Counted from the stretch's first letter, positions 1 through 8,322 are shown. The stretch: DNA of 39,398 nt from Nostoc sp. NMS2 (GCF_017115105.1 NZ_JABXKH010000150.1:1-39398), one strand, 5' to 3'. The notes: generated by a model from the letters alone, not told the origin. Translations and numbers: made by a program.

Positions 1-65
1 GGCAAATCCTTATTCATTAGAGTTGAACTACAGGTTTCAAGATAGACGTGGTTTATATATAAGGC

Positions 66-1187
66 TTAAAAGCGTGGCAACGTCAATAAACTAGGGTTAA
101 TATCCTGTAGTTTTGCACAGCCGCTAAGTGCCATTCCCACATTTAGCTCATCTTGTAGCAGTGAGATGACGTGAGATACACCAACTTGTCCTGCGACTGC
201 TAGCCCCCACAAAATAGGTCGTCCGATTAGTACCGCTTTTGCTCCTAATGCCAGAGCTTTGAGAATGTCTGTACCCCTGCGAATGCCTCCATCCAGCAGC
301 AATTCTACTTTACCATCCACTGCTGCTACTATTTCAACTAGGGCTTCTATTGAAGCGATCGCACCATCGAGTTGTCTGCCACCATGATTGGAAACTACAA
401 TTGCTTTGGCCCCATATTCCACAGCCCGCACAGCATCATCTCCCCGTAAAACTCCTTTGATGACTAAAGGTAGTGGAGATAAAGATTGCAACCATGCCAA
501 ATCGTCCCAAGTTACTGCTGGATTTAGCTGTTGGGCAAAATAGGTAAATAGTCCAGATTCGCCTTTTTCATGGGAAATATCTAGCCCTGAGATGGTGGCG
601 AGATTAGCCAGATGTAAGTCTGTGGGTAAGGCGAACTCGTTACGTTTATCTCTCTCTCTCTGTCCGAGAACAGGTGCATCTACAGTCAGACAAAGTGCTT
701 TGTAGCCTGCTTTATAAGCTTTTTCTACTAAAGCGCGAGTTAATCCCCGGTCTTTATGGATGTAAAGCTGGAACCATCGCAGAGAATCTGGAAATTTATT
801 AGATGCAGTCGCTACTTCTTCAATGCTCTTTGTTGCCATTGTACTTAATACCATGCCCACGCCAGCTGATGCGGCAGCTAGAGCCGTAGCCACTTCTCCA
901 TCTGGATGGGCTAGACATTGAAAAGCCATTGGCGCAATTAACAAAGGTAGTTGCAGGGGTTGTCCTAAAATGGAGGTAGTTAAATTGCGATCGCTAACAT
1001 CGACTAATATCCGAGGTCGTAACTTGACTCGCTCAAAGGCAGCACGATTATCTCGTAATGTGATTTCGTCCCAAGCACCACTGCTATAGTAATCAAGGGT
1101 CATTTGAGACAGATGTTCTTTTGCTAGCTTTTCGTATTCAAAGAGATTTATGGGTTGAAAGCGATGGTCGTTGGGTACAACTGTCAT
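66..1187 (-). CDS. FMN-dependent alpha-hydroxy-acid oxidase (L-lactate oxidase type)
   Basis: A 373-residue TIM-barrel flavoenzyme of the glycolate oxidase/lactate oxidase family, which oxidises 2-hydroxy acids with O2 and releases H2O2. The family active-site motif SNHGGRQLDG is present (His268 as catalytic base). The FMN-binding DGGIRRGTD (299-307) and IGRP (321-324) are intact, and length is normal. Plant glycolate oxidases carry Thr in IAP-T-A and Trp in SS-W-AT. This protein has Met87 (IAPMAFQ), Met117 (STMATKS) and Phe217, close to the Met/Leu/Phe set I recall for the lactate oxidase of N2-fixing Nostoc. L-lactate is therefore the more likely main substrate (inference). In diazotrophs such an enzyme is thought to scavenge O2. 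It is a single gene with a repeat-rich upstream gap. The family call is sure, the substrate less so. Confidence 0.9.
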   Translation of the reverse strand: MTVVPNDHRFQPINLFEYEKLAKEHLSQMTLDYYSSGAWDEITLRDNRAAFERVKLRPRILVDVSDRNLTTSILGQPLQLPLLIAPMAFQCLAHPDGEVATALAAASAGVGMVLSTMATKSIEEVATASNKFPDSLRWFQLYIHKDRGLTRALVEKAYKAGYKALCLTVDAPVLGQRERDKRNEFALPTDLHLANLATISGLDISHEKGESGLFTYFAQQLNPAVTWDDLAWLQSLSPLPLVIKGVLRGDDAVRAVEYGAKAIVVSNHGGRQLDGAIASIEALVEIVAAVDGKVELLLDGGIRRGTDILKALALGAKAVLIGRPILWGLAVAGQVGVSHVISLLQDELNVGMALSGCAKLQDINPSLLTLPRF

Positions 1188-1255
1188 GGTAGAGGCTGTG
1201 GGTTAAGCAATGGGATGTTTTTTAATCCGATTGTCCGATTGAACAATTTATCAAA

Positions 1256-1462
1256 CAGAATTCAGGAGTCAGGAGTCAGAATAATGCCTCCGGCACGCTC
1301 CGCGAAAAGAATGAATTCTGTGCGACTGGCGGATGAATAATCGGAGTTTTTGCACCCCCACCAAATTGAAAATTTGGTGGTCTTCAATCAGTCGCAGGTC
1401 TGAATCCCTGACTGATGGTTACTGAGCGTAGCCGAAGTATTGATTCTGACTCCTGAATTCTG
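1256..1462. repeat. Intergenic inverted repeat with internal hairpins
   Basis: The 336-bp gap between the oxidase and the next gene is mostly repeat. CAGAATTCAGGAGTCAGG (from 1256) returns inverted as CTGACTCCTGAATTCTG ending at 1462. Inside lies a perfect palindrome, CCACCAAATT-GAA-AATTTGGTGG (1358-1380), and a looser pair (GCGACTGG near 1323, CAGTCGC near 1389). The same GAATTCTGACTCCTGAATTC block recurs near 34492-34512. I see no target-site duplication and no coding capacity. Confidence 0.6.
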
Positions 1463-1523
1463 TTAGCGATAGCGGGGCGTTTAACCCGTTCTGAATTCTT
1501 CTTCAATTAGTAACTGAGTTCTT

Positions 1524-2444
1524 TTAAAGAAATCTATCTAATAATTCTTCTCTAGATAGTTGCAGTAATAAAGGTGTAAATTCCTCTGGTGATAATGCCA
1601 ATAAAGCTTCTGTAATTGCTCTTAGTTCTGCATCTAAAGAACCAAAGCGGACTCGTAACAAATTCTCTATAACATTACGACGTTCTGCTTGGATTCCTTC
1701 TTGGATTCCTTCTTGGATTCCTTCCTGAATTCCTTCTTGTTTAACTTCTGCTAATTTTTGCTCGTAAATAGGTGATAAACGCATAATTAAATCTCTATCC
1801 TCCTCGTCTATATTCTGATTAAATTCTAAGGTAGTCTTTAAATTCAATAATAAATCAATTGCTTTACAACGTAAGGGATTATTTGGAGGAAGTGCTTCTA
1901 GTTCATCTATTGCTTGTTGCTGGACTCTTCCCTTACCTAAAATTCTTAACCATAGTGTTTCTTCCGTACATGCTAATTGGTGAATTACGACAATTGCTGT
2001 TCTGAAATAATCGCCTAAAAAATGTACTCCTATTCCCCAATTTTCCTCATCTAGGTTAGTTCTAAAACCATCTAGTATAGATTCGGAAGCCGTGGGTGAC
2101 AAAATCCACAAACGTGGTAATTCTGATTCTGCAAGCCGATTTTTATCACCTTTAGCTTGACGTTTGACCTCAGCAAAAATATCAAATAACTTATTCATGC
2201 AACTGCGGATTTCCGCAATTGTAGCCGCATTTCTAAATGGTTCAACCAATGCAGGTTCAGCCGCAAACTTTCCTAATAGCCCTAACTCTATTATATTCTT
2301 TGCGGATTGGGGTGGAGGTACGAAATAAACATCAATCTCTCGGATTTGGGCTGGAACTTTCCGACTGGTTTCCACTTCTCCCAATGGCTGTAACAATTCT
2401 TTAAGATAGTCTTTGGCGAATTGGTCGTAAGGAAACCTGGTCAT
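1524..2444 (-). CDS. Rpn/DUF4351-like PD-(D/E)XK family protein with EGIQ repeat
   Basis: A 306-residue protein resembling the large cyanobacterial group of Rpn-family/putative transposase-nuclease proteins. The N-terminal part carries REIDVYF (35-41), which fits the catalytic Asp region of a degenerate PD-(D/E)XK fold. The middle is alpha/beta, and a charged linker leads to four perfect EGIQ units (237-252). The C-terminus (253-306) is a DUF4351-like helical tail ending LSPEEFTPLLLQLSREELLD. Such proteins are numerous in Nostoc and are seldom characterised. Promotion of recombination or DNA cleavage is known only for distant Rpn relatives. It is a lone gene, separated from its neighbours by short gaps. 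Family membership is moderately sure and function is unknown. Confidence 0.65.
   Translation of the reverse strand: MTRFPYDQFAKDYLKELLQPLGEVETSRKVPAQIREIDVYFVPPPQSAKNIIELGLLGKFAAEPALVEPFRNAATIAEIRSCMNKLFDIFAEVKRQAKGDKNRLAESELPRLWILSPTASESILDGFRTNLDEENWGIGVHFLGDYFRTAIVVIHQLACTEETLWLRILGKGRVQQQAIDELEALPPNNPLRCKAIDLLLNLKTTLEFNQNIDEEDRDLIMRLSPIYEQKLAEVKQEGIQEGIQEGIQEGIQAERRNVIENLLRVRFGSLDAELRAITEALLALSPEEFTPLLLQLSREELLDRFL
1689..1736 (-). repeat. 12-bp tandem repeat inside the Rpn-like gene (4 units)
   Basis: Four near-identical 12-bp units encode EGIQ-EGIQ-EGIQ-EGIQ (residues 237-252). Because the unit is a multiple of three, copy-number change would lengthen or shorten the linker without breaking the frame. 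Confidence 0.85.
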
Positions 2445-2502
2445 TAGCTGATTTTTGGGCTGTACCAGTATTTTACATCACAGTGCGATCGCATGAGTAA
2501 CT

Positions 2503-3381
2503 CTACCAGTTTCGCCATCCGCCTTTGGGTGTAACTTCATTACTTGTAGACTTCAGTCCATGACTTTGAATTAAAGATTGATATTCTGTGCTACTTGCCC
2601 AACGGTCAATTTCTCGCGCCCGCAACACTGGCACTGGATGGGTTAATTGGGCTGTGCGGGCTGCTTTAACCATTTCGCCTAGTTCGGTCTTGCTAATGTC
2701 ATCGTAAGCGCGGGCTTGGGCAACAAAGGCATCGAGATTCAGTTGTGGCGCTAAGGTGGGGGAACCACCAGCCAGCTTCATTAACACTGACATGACAACT
2801 TTGGGATCTTGGGTTGCTAGTAATGCGGCGCGATCGCAGGTAAACTCAGCACAGCGTACCCATTCTAAAAGCTGTGCCTGTATCGCTTGAGCAACAAAGG
2901 TTCCGACATTGGGCACAATTGCCGCAGCTAATATTAGTAAATTTACAGGGGTCAAGTAAACGCTATGGTCACACTTGAGATGCCCCAACTCATGGGCAAT
3001 TACTGCCTGGATTTCCTCTGGGGTGAGAATATCAATTAGGGATGTGTGTAGCACCACAAAGGGCTGCTTACCCCGCACGGCAAAAGTATAGGCGTTGGGA
3101 GCCGGATGTTGCCGGACGTACAACTGAGGAGGCTCTATATCCAGAATTTCACAAGCGTCTAACAACAGCTTGTATAAATCAGGTAGTTGTTTTTCACCCA
3201 CCAGAATACTGGAAGCAATATTTTCTACATAGAAAACCTGCTCTGCCATTGGCCCAAGCCAATTTCGCACCAACATATCTATGCCTGGTATTTGCTTGAG
3301 CGTTTTAGTAGCTTCCAGGTCTAATGGATGACGAAATGAGTCAGCTTTTAAACCAATCAGAGGGGTTTTGAAGAAGGACAT
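2503..3381 (-). CDS. M48 family zinc metallopeptidase
   Basis: An HtpX/Ste24-like peptidase. The zinc motif HELGH lies in VIAHELGHLKCDH, and the third ligand is probably the Glu of CAEFTCDRAALLA. A hydrophobic segment (LTPVNLLILAAAIVPNVGTF) between the two suggests membrane association. I chose the ATG at 3381 (MSFFKTPLIGLKADSF, 292 residues). The reading frame runs 20 residues further up, but that part (hydrophobic, with CC) does not look like the family N-terminus. It lies downstream of murA on the same strand, 252 bp away across a G/C-rich repeat, so it is probably transcribed separately. Family members act in protein quality control; the substrate here is unknown. Confidence 0.9.
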   Translation of the reverse strand: MSFFKTPLIGLKADSFRHPLDLEATKTLKQIPGIDMLVRNWLGPMAEQVFYVENIASSILVGEKQLPDLYKLLLDACEILDIEPPQLYVRQHPAPNAYTFAVRGKQPFVVLHTSLIDILTPEEIQAVIAHELGHLKCDHSVYLTPVNLLILAAAIVPNVGTFVAQAIQAQLLEWVRCAEFTCDRAALLATQDPKVVMSVLMKLAGGSPTLAPQLNLDAFVAQARAYDDISKTELGEMVKAARTAQLTHPVPVLRAREIDRWASSTEYQSLIQSHGLKSTSNEVTPKGGWRNW

Positions 3382-3470
3382 AGTGCAGCAAGCTATAAAA
3401 AACACAACTATGGAATCTGGCTGTTTATTTAAATCAGCCACCCACAGTTAGTATAACTATTTAACCAGGG

Positions 3471-3618
3471 TTGGCAGGGGCAAGGGGGCAGGGGAGACAA
3501 GGTGACTTGGTTGAGAACTTGCAACAAGTCTTTCCCCTTGTCCCCAATTCCTCTTCCCCCTGCCCCCCGCACCCTGCCCCAATTCCTCTTTTCCATCCCC
3601 CTGCTCCCTTGCCTCTTG
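3471..3618. repeat. G-rich/C-rich dispersed repeat between murA and the peptidase gene
   Basis: Runs such as GGCAGGGGCAAGGGGGCAGG are followed by CCCCTGCCCCCCGCACCC. This is a strand-asymmetric inverted pair typical of Nostoc intergenic DNA, with close relatives at 6836-6902 and near 32660-32720. It could fold into a strong hairpin between the two minus-strand genes. Confidence 0.6.
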
Positions 3619-3633
3619 TTCAACCGATCAATT

Positions 3634-4941
3634 TCAACTTGAAAGGCTACTGATAGTGGGAGCGGTTTCGGCATCTGCTGGTGTTTCGCCCACACGAAGG
3701 ATTTTAGCTCCCAATTGCTGCAATTTCATATCGAGTCGATCGTAGCCGCGATCGAGGTGCTGTAATCCCTGAATTGTGGTTTGTCCTTCTGCCGCCAGTC
3801 CTGCGATGACAAGCGCTGCTGATGCTCGTAAGTCTGTGCCTAATACTGGTGCGCCAGATAATTTCGGCACTCCCCGAACGAAAGCAGCGTTACCTTTGAC
3901 ACGAATATCTGCCCCCAAGCGATTCAACTCTGAGGCATGACGCAAGCGATTTTCAAAGACGGATTCGTTAATCACGCTGTCGCCTTCGGCCAATGTCAGC
4001 AAAGCCATGAACGGCGCTTGCATATCTGTGGGAAAACCTGGATGGTATTGAGTTTCAATATCCGTTGCCTTAAGGATTTCTGCTGGCAGAATGTGTAAAC
4101 ATTCAGGCTTTTCCTCAATTATTGTCACCCCAATATCCCGCAGCTTGGCAATCACTGGTATAAGATGTTCTGGAGCTACTGGCGAGAGGGTAAGTTCGGA
4201 ACGGGTAATTGCTGCTGCCAATAAAAATGTCCCGGCCTCAATGCGATCGGGGATAATACTGTAATCAACAGAATGCAGCTTGGGGACTCCTTCAACAATA
4301 ATCCTGCTAGTCCCCGCTCCCTTAATTTTGGCTCCCATTGCGTTACAGAAGTTAGCTAAATCAACTACTTCCGGTTCTCTGGCAGCATTTTCGATGATCG
4401 TTTCCCCCTCTGCCAGGGTAGCCGCCATCATCAAGTTTTCTGTCGCTCCGACGCTGGCAATATCTAAGTAAATCTTCGCACCTTTTAATCTCCGGCTGCT
4501 GCCAGGGACGTAGGCGTTACAAATGCCATGCTCAATCTGCACCTCAGCCCCCATTGCTTGCAGTCCTCGCACATGCAAGTCAACTGGTCTTGCCCCAATA
4601 GCACAACCGCCTGGTAAAGGCATTTGTGCTACTCCCAATCTTGCAAGAATGGCACCAATGGCGAAAAAACTCGCTCTTAGCTGGGTAACTAGTTCGTAGG
4701 GGGCTTTTGATGTTTTAATTTCGCTGGCGTTGATGTCTAAAATATCGCCTTGCCGTGTTAAACGTACACCCAAAGCCGATAACACCTGACCCATCCGCTC
4801 TACATCCGCTAATAAGGGGACATTGCGGATACGACAATCGCCCGGACACAGCAAGGCTCCAGCCATGATTACCAATGCTGAATTTTTTGCCCCGCTAATT
4901 TTCACATGACCTCGCAAAGGATGCCCGCCCCAAATTTGCAA
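3634..4941 (-). CDS. murA: UDP-N-acetylglucosamine 1-carboxyvinyltransferase
   Basis: MurA transfers enolpyruvate from PEP to UDP-GlcNAc, the first committed step of peptidoglycan synthesis, in the cytosol. The N-terminal KISGAKNSAL motif (14-23) carries the conserved Lys. PLPGGCAIGARPVDLH carries the PEP-reactive, fosfomycin-sensitive Cys113. RIEAGTFLLAAAITR, PGFPTDMQAPFMAL and the C-terminal DLRASAALVIAGLAAEG and HLDRGYD blocks are all intact. The coordinates use an in-frame TTG (435 residues). That TTG has no Shine-Dalgarno sequence, whereas a perfect one sits 60 bp upstream before an ATC codon, which would add 20 residues (see next entry). The upstream DNA is AT-rich and leads to tRNA-Leu on the other strand. 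Confidence 0.95.
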   Translation of the reverse strand: MQIWGGHPLRGHVKISGAKNSALVIMAGALLCPGDCRIRNVPLLADVERMGQVLSALGVRLTRQGDILDINASEIKTSKAPYELVTQLRASFFAIGAILARLGVAQMPLPGGCAIGARPVDLHVRGLQAMGAEVQIEHGICNAYVPGSSRRLKGAKIYLDIASVGATENLMMAATLAEGETIIENAAREPEVVDLANFCNAMGAKIKGAGTSRIIVEGVPKLHSVDYSIIPDRIEAGTFLLAAAITRSELTLSPVAPEHLIPVIAKLRDIGVTIIEEKPECLHILPAEILKATDIETQYHPGFPTDMQAPFMALLTLAEGDSVINESVFENRLRHASELNRLGADIRVKGNAAFVRGVPKLSGAPVLGTDLRASAALVIAGLAAEGQTTIQGLQHLDRGYDRLDMKLQQLGAKILRVGETPADAETAPTISSLSS

Positions 4942-4998
4942 GACTGAGGAGTCTGCTTCTGGAGCAATTTTGGCATCTGGTAAGCTGGTAGAAGGATT

Positions 4999-5013
4999 GA
5001 TAAGCCTACCTCC
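4999..5013 (-). promoter_or_regulatory. Shine-Dalgarno GGAGG and probable ATC start of murA
   Basis: Read on the minus strand, GGAGG (5013-5009) is followed by 7 nt (TAGGCTT) and then ATC (5001-4999). ATC opens an uninterrupted frame encoding NPSTSLPDAKIAPEADSSV, which runs directly into the MurA sequence. No ATG, GTG or TTG lies in this frame between the upstream stop and the TTG at 4941. The spacing is ideal for initiation. I infer translation from ATC, or from an ATG that mutated or was misread. Confidence 0.55.
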
Positions 5014-5354
5014 AAAAGTAATACGTATTTTATATGTTTGAAGTTGGTTTTGATTCTACAGTAAAGATTCAAATTGTCCACATTTTAGGGCAACATCTTG
5101 CATAAAAAAATTGTTTTTTGGTGAAAAATACAGGCTGAGAAGAAGCAGTACCAAGCCTTTTAAGCTTTTAAAAAATTTAATAAAAAAGAACGAATAAGTA
5201 GTAGTTTTAAGCAAAATTAAATACTCAGTAAAATAACTTAAGTGTTCTCTAAAAATCAATGCTGTACTGTTAAGTTAATATTTTGATTCCACCTAATTTC
5301 CTGAAAAATTCGTTTCTAGTCTGAGCCTCTTATGAGGAGGTGTTAGGTTTTAAC
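5014..5354. other. AT-rich intergenic region upstream of murA
   Basis: About 340 bp of AT-rich DNA between divergent murA and tRNA-Leu. It holds many T/A runs and a GAGGAGG near 5335 with no gene attached. No credible ORF, RNA or repeat was recognised. The murA promoter presumably lies here, but I cannot place it. Confidence 0.5.
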
Positions 5355-5383
5355 TTGACAAAGGTAAAACATAACGCAATAAT
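5355..5383 (+). promoter_or_regulatory. Sigma-70-type promoter of tRNA-Leu
   Basis: TTGACA (5355-5360), a 17-bp spacer and AATAAT (5378-5383) end about 28 bp before the mature tRNA 5' end. The -35 box is a perfect consensus match and the spacing is ideal. Confidence 0.6.
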
Positions 5384-5411
5384 AAGAAATTGTCGATAAG
5401 AACAATTGCCA

Positions 5412-5492
5412 GCGGAACTGGCGGAATGGCAGACGCGCTAGATTCAGGTTCTAGTGCCGCAAGGCTTCCGGGTTCAAGTCCCGGGTTCCGCA
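5412..5492 (+). tRNA. tRNA-Leu (anticodon CAG)
   Basis: The acceptor arms GCGGAAC (5412-5418) and GTTCCGC (5485-5491) pair fully, with discriminator A at 5492. The anticodon stem CTAGA/TCTAG encloses the loop TTCAGGT, giving anticodon CAG, which reads the CUG codon. The T arm is CCGGG-TTCAAGT-CCCGG. A long variable arm between anticodon and T arms makes it a class II tRNA, as expected for Leu. The CCA end is not encoded, so it must be added after transcription. Confidence 0.97.
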
Positions 5493-5635
5493 TATCAATT
5501 TTAGATTTTAGATTGCCGATTTTGGTGAAGAAGTGCGTCTTTGGGTTTCCCCCACAAGCAACTGCTGTTAGCGATCGCGAAGACCGAGCGTCACCAAGGG
5601 ATTAATCTAAAATCTAAAATCCAAAATCTAAAATC

Positions 5636-6412
5636 GTGTTGACCAGTTTACAAAATTCCCTAGTTAAGCACATTCGCAAACTCCACTCCACCAAGGAGCG
5701 GCATAAGCAGCAGTTATTTTTACTGGAAGGGACGCACCTGTTGGAAGAAGCTTGTGCGGTCAATTACCCACTAGAAACAGTGTGTTGTACTCCAGATTGG
5801 CAAGTAGCCCACTCGTCACTCTGGGAAGAAGCTTGTAGTAAAAGCGATCGCGCCGAGATTGTCAGTGAAGAAGTATTAAATGCGATCGCTACTACAGTCC
5901 AACCTGATGGTGTGGTGGCAACGGCAAAACGAAGCGATAGCCAAACTCAACTACCATTGACTGGTTTAATTCTAGCTTTAGAAACCGTACAAGATCCAGG
6001 CAACCTGGGGACGATAATTCGCACTGCTGCTGCGGTGGGAGCATCAGGGTTGTGGGTAAGTAGAGATAGTGTAGATTTAGACAGCCCAAAAGTTCTCCGG
6101 GCTTCCGCAGGGCAATGGTTTCGCCTAGCAACGGCCGTGACCGAAGATTTAAAAGCTACAGTTCAACAAAGTCAGCAAGCAGGAATGCAGGTAGTGGCAA
6201 CCTTACCCAGTGCGACTTTAACTTATTGGGATGTAGACTGGCGCAAACCCAGTCTGATTTTGCTGGGAAATGAAGGTGCTGGATTGTCGGCAGATTTAGC
6301 AGCGATCGCAGATAAGCAAGTCAGAATTCCTTTGAATCCTGGGGTAGAATCTTTGAATGTAGCGATCGCAGCCGCTTTAATGTTGTACGAAGCTCGGCGG
6401 CAAATGAGTTAG
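5636..6412 (+). CDS. TrmH/SpoU family RNA 2'-O-methyltransferase
   Basis: A 258-residue protein with the layout of RlmB/TsnR-like enzymes, which methylate a ribose 2'-OH in rRNA or tRNA using SAM. The N-terminal substrate-binding domain has the family opener SLQNSLVKHIRKL and LLEGTHLLEEA. The C-terminal SPOUT domain has the three motifs: LETVQDPGNLGTIIRTAAA, LILLGNEGAGLS and RIPLNPGVESLNVAIAAALM. These form the trefoil knot that binds SAM. The frame opens with GTG TTG at 5636. The gene follows tRNA-Leu by 143 bp on the same strand. The exact RNA target cannot be told from sequence. Confidence 0.9.
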   Translation: MLTSLQNSLVKHIRKLHSTKERHKQQLFLLEGTHLLEEACAVNYPLETVCCTPDWQVAHSSLWEEACSKSDRAEIVSEEVLNAIATTVQPDGVVATAKRSDSQTQLPLTGLILALETVQDPGNLGTIIRTAAAVGASGLWVSRDSVDLDSPKVLRASAGQWFRLATAVTEDLKATVQQSQQAGMQVVATLPSATLTYWDVDWRKPSLILLGNEGAGLSADLAAIADKQVRIPLNPGVESLNVAIAAALMLYEARRQMS

Positions 6413-6429
6413 GAGTTAGAACTCATAAA

Positions 6430-6756
6430 TCATAAATTTTTTGTTTTTTCTTCGAGATATTGTTCAATATCAGCAACTGCATCCTCAAGGGCCGCTAAAT
6501 CAATAGCGATCAAATCTTGATTGAGTTCGACTTCATTGACACTAGTAGTATGCACTTGGGGGAGTTGTGGAATTTCTTCTTCCTCAGTTGAAATTTCTTG
6601 TAAGATATCCTCCAACTGATCGAGGGATTGCTGAAACACTTGATCGGCGACGCGGCGCTGTTGTGGCTGAATTGGCTCCATAATATTGACTTGAAAATCC
6701 TGATTTACTGACTTAATTTTGATTGCAGTTTCTACAGATTTAAATTTTGCACTCAT
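6430..6756 (-). CDS. Conserved acidic hypothetical protein
   Basis: About 108 residues from the ATG at 6756 (MSAKFKSVETAIKIK). The frame could also start at TTG 6801, adding 15 residues. The middle is a glutamine-rich, probably helical stretch (VADQVFQQSLDQLEDILQEI), followed by acidic STEEEEIPQLPQ and an amphipathic C-terminal helix (LAALEDAVADIEQYLEEK). There is no signal peptide or membrane segment. I do not recognise a domain. Its stop lies 17 bp from the end of the convergent methyltransferase gene. Confidence 0.6.
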   Translation of the reverse strand: MSAKFKSVETAIKIKSVNQDFQVNIMEPIQPQQRRVADQVFQQSLDQLEDILQEISTEEEEIPQLPQVHTTSVNEVELNQDLIAIDLAALEDAVADIEQYLEEKTKNL

Positions 6757-6835
6757 AACATCATAGTTGTGTGCTGTATCAACTTTAGCAGTGGTTATCA
6801 AGAATATCGATACTTGGCTTTGGTCAATAAGAGGA

Positions 6836-6902
6836 AAAGGGGCAGGGGAGCAGGGGGAAAATTCCTCTCCTCTGCACCCTTCCCCCTGCCCCTCTGCCTC
6901 TT
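6836..6902. repeat. G-rich/C-rich inverted repeat
   Basis: GGGGCAGGGGAGCAGGGGG is followed after a short spacer by CCCCCTGCCCC, forming an imperfect hairpin between the hypothetical gene and the 3' end of the lyase gene. It is the same repeat class as 3471-3618 and may serve as a terminator-like structure. Confidence 0.55.
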
Positions 6903-6918
6903 TTGCCCAATGCCTCCT

Positions 6919-8322
6919 TTAATGCAATTCAAATCTTGCTTGAAAGAAGCGGAGATACTTCGGCTCATAAATCATTTTGAGTCCGCGTAGGCGATCGCGA
7001 TTATAATAAACTTCTTCAACGGCTTCAGCAGTCAAATCCATGTGAGCCTGGGTGTAAACACGGCGGGGAATAGTTAAACGGACTAGTTCTAACTCTGGAT
7101 AATAATTATCGCCTGTTTCTTTGCTGCGCCCGGCCGAAACGATGCCCCGTTCCATTGCCCGAATGCCTGCCTCTAGATATAGTTCTGCTGCTAGACGTTG
7201 TGCCGGAAATTGGTCTTGGGGAATTTGTGGTAAAAAGCGTTTGGCATCTAAATAAATGGCGTGACCGCCAATAGGTACAACAATTGGAATACCCCAATCT
7301 AAAAGCTTTTGTCCGAGATACTCAACCTGACCGACACGGGCACGAATATGATCGTCTTGAACTGACTCTTCTATACCGCGTGCCATAGCTTCCATATCCC
7401 GGCCAGCCATACCACCGTAAGTATGTAAACCTTCATAAATTACTATTAGGTTACGTGCTTCTTCGTAAAGATTATAGTCATTGAGAGCCAACCAACCGCC
7501 AATGTTAACCAGTGCATCCTTCTTGCCGCTCATAGTGCAACCGTCGGTATAGGAGCAAAATTCGCGTAAGATAGTAGCGATCGCCTGGTTAGAATAATCC
7601 TCTTCCTTCTGCTGGATAAAGTAAGCGTTTTCCACAGCGCGGGTGGCATCAAGAATAATGTGGATACCGTAGCTTTGGGCTAACTGATATACCGCTCGCA
7701 TATTAGCCATTGAAATCGGCTGTCCGCCAGCCATATTAACGGTTCCGGCGACGCTGATATAGGGAATACGTTCTGCTCCAACTCGCTCAATTAAGTCTGT
7801 GAGCTTTTGTAAGTCTACATTACCCTTGAATGGATGCAGTGATTGGGCATCGTGGGCTTCATCAATAATCACATCGATAAAAGTGCCGCCAGCTAACTCC
7901 TGATGCAACCTGGTTGTGGTGAAATACATATTGCCAGGTATGTAGTCACCTGGTTTAATCAGTATTTGAGAAAGAATGTTTTCTGCACCACGCCCTTGAT
8001 GAGTGGGTACAATATGGCGATAGCCGTAATACTTTTGGATACTTGCTTCTAAGTTGTAAAAATTTTTGCTGCCGGCATAAGCTTCATCTCCCAGCATCAT
8101 CCCTGCCCATTGGTAATCGCTCATAGCTGAAGTACCGCTATCAGTGAGCAAATCAATGTAGACATCTTCAGAACGCAGTAGAAAAGTATTGTAACCGGCT
8201 TGTGCGATCGCCTGTTCGCGTTCAGCGCGAGTAGTGATTTTTAACGGCTCAACCACCTTGATTTTATATGGCTCTGCCCAAGAGCGACGGCGGCGCGGGG
8301 AAGTTTGCTTTGCATCGGTCAT
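6919..8322 (-). CDS. Tyrosine phenol-lyase type beta-eliminating lyase (PLP)
   Basis: A PLP-dependent fold-type I lyase of 467 residues, in the family shared by tyrosine phenol-lyase (L-Tyr to phenol, pyruvate and ammonia) and tryptophanase. From my memory of Citrobacter TPL, its key residues map here with a constant +11 offset: Tyr71 to Tyr82, Thr124 to Thr135 (NMYFTTTR), Lys257 to Lys268 (SGKKD, PLP Schiff base), Arg381 to Arg392 (AMERGIVSAGR), Arg404 to Arg415, and Phe448 to Phe459 (RFF). Arg381 and Phe448 set phenol specificity; tryptophanase has a non-Arg residue and a His there. I therefore infer TPL activity, although database labels for such proteins often read tryptophanase. An Arg-rich N-terminal tail (RRRR, 10-13) is extra. 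A small gene on the same strand lies 92 bp upstream. Confidence 0.9.
   Translation of the reverse strand: MTDAKQTSPRRRRSWAEPYKIKVVEPLKITTRAEREQAIAQAGYNTFLLRSEDVYIDLLTDSGTSAMSDYQWAGMMLGDEAYAGSKNFYNLEASIQKYYGYRHIVPTHQGRGAENILSQILIKPGDYIPGNMYFTTTRLHQELAGGTFIDVIIDEAHDAQSLHPFKGNVDLQKLTDLIERVGAERIPYISVAGTVNMAGGQPISMANMRAVYQLAQSYGIHIILDATRAVENAYFIQQKEEDYSNQAIATILREFCSYTDGCTMSGKKDALVNIGGWLALNDYNLYEEARNLIVIYEGLHTYGGMAGRDMEAMARGIEESVQDDHIRARVGQVEYLGQKLLDWGIPIVVPIGGHAIYLDAKRFLPQIPQDQFPAQRLAAELYLEAGIRAMERGIVSAGRSKETGDNYYPELELVRLTIPRRVYTQAHMDLTAEAVEEVYYNRDRLRGLKMIYEPKYLRFFQARFELH

Noticed and set aside
1256..1462. Complete mobile element
   Set aside because: Inverted ends are present, but no flanking target duplication and no transposase, so it is listed as a repeat only.
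6919..8322. Tryptophanase
   Set aside because: Residues that determine specificity (Arg392, Phe459, Thr135) agree with tyrosine phenol-lyase instead.
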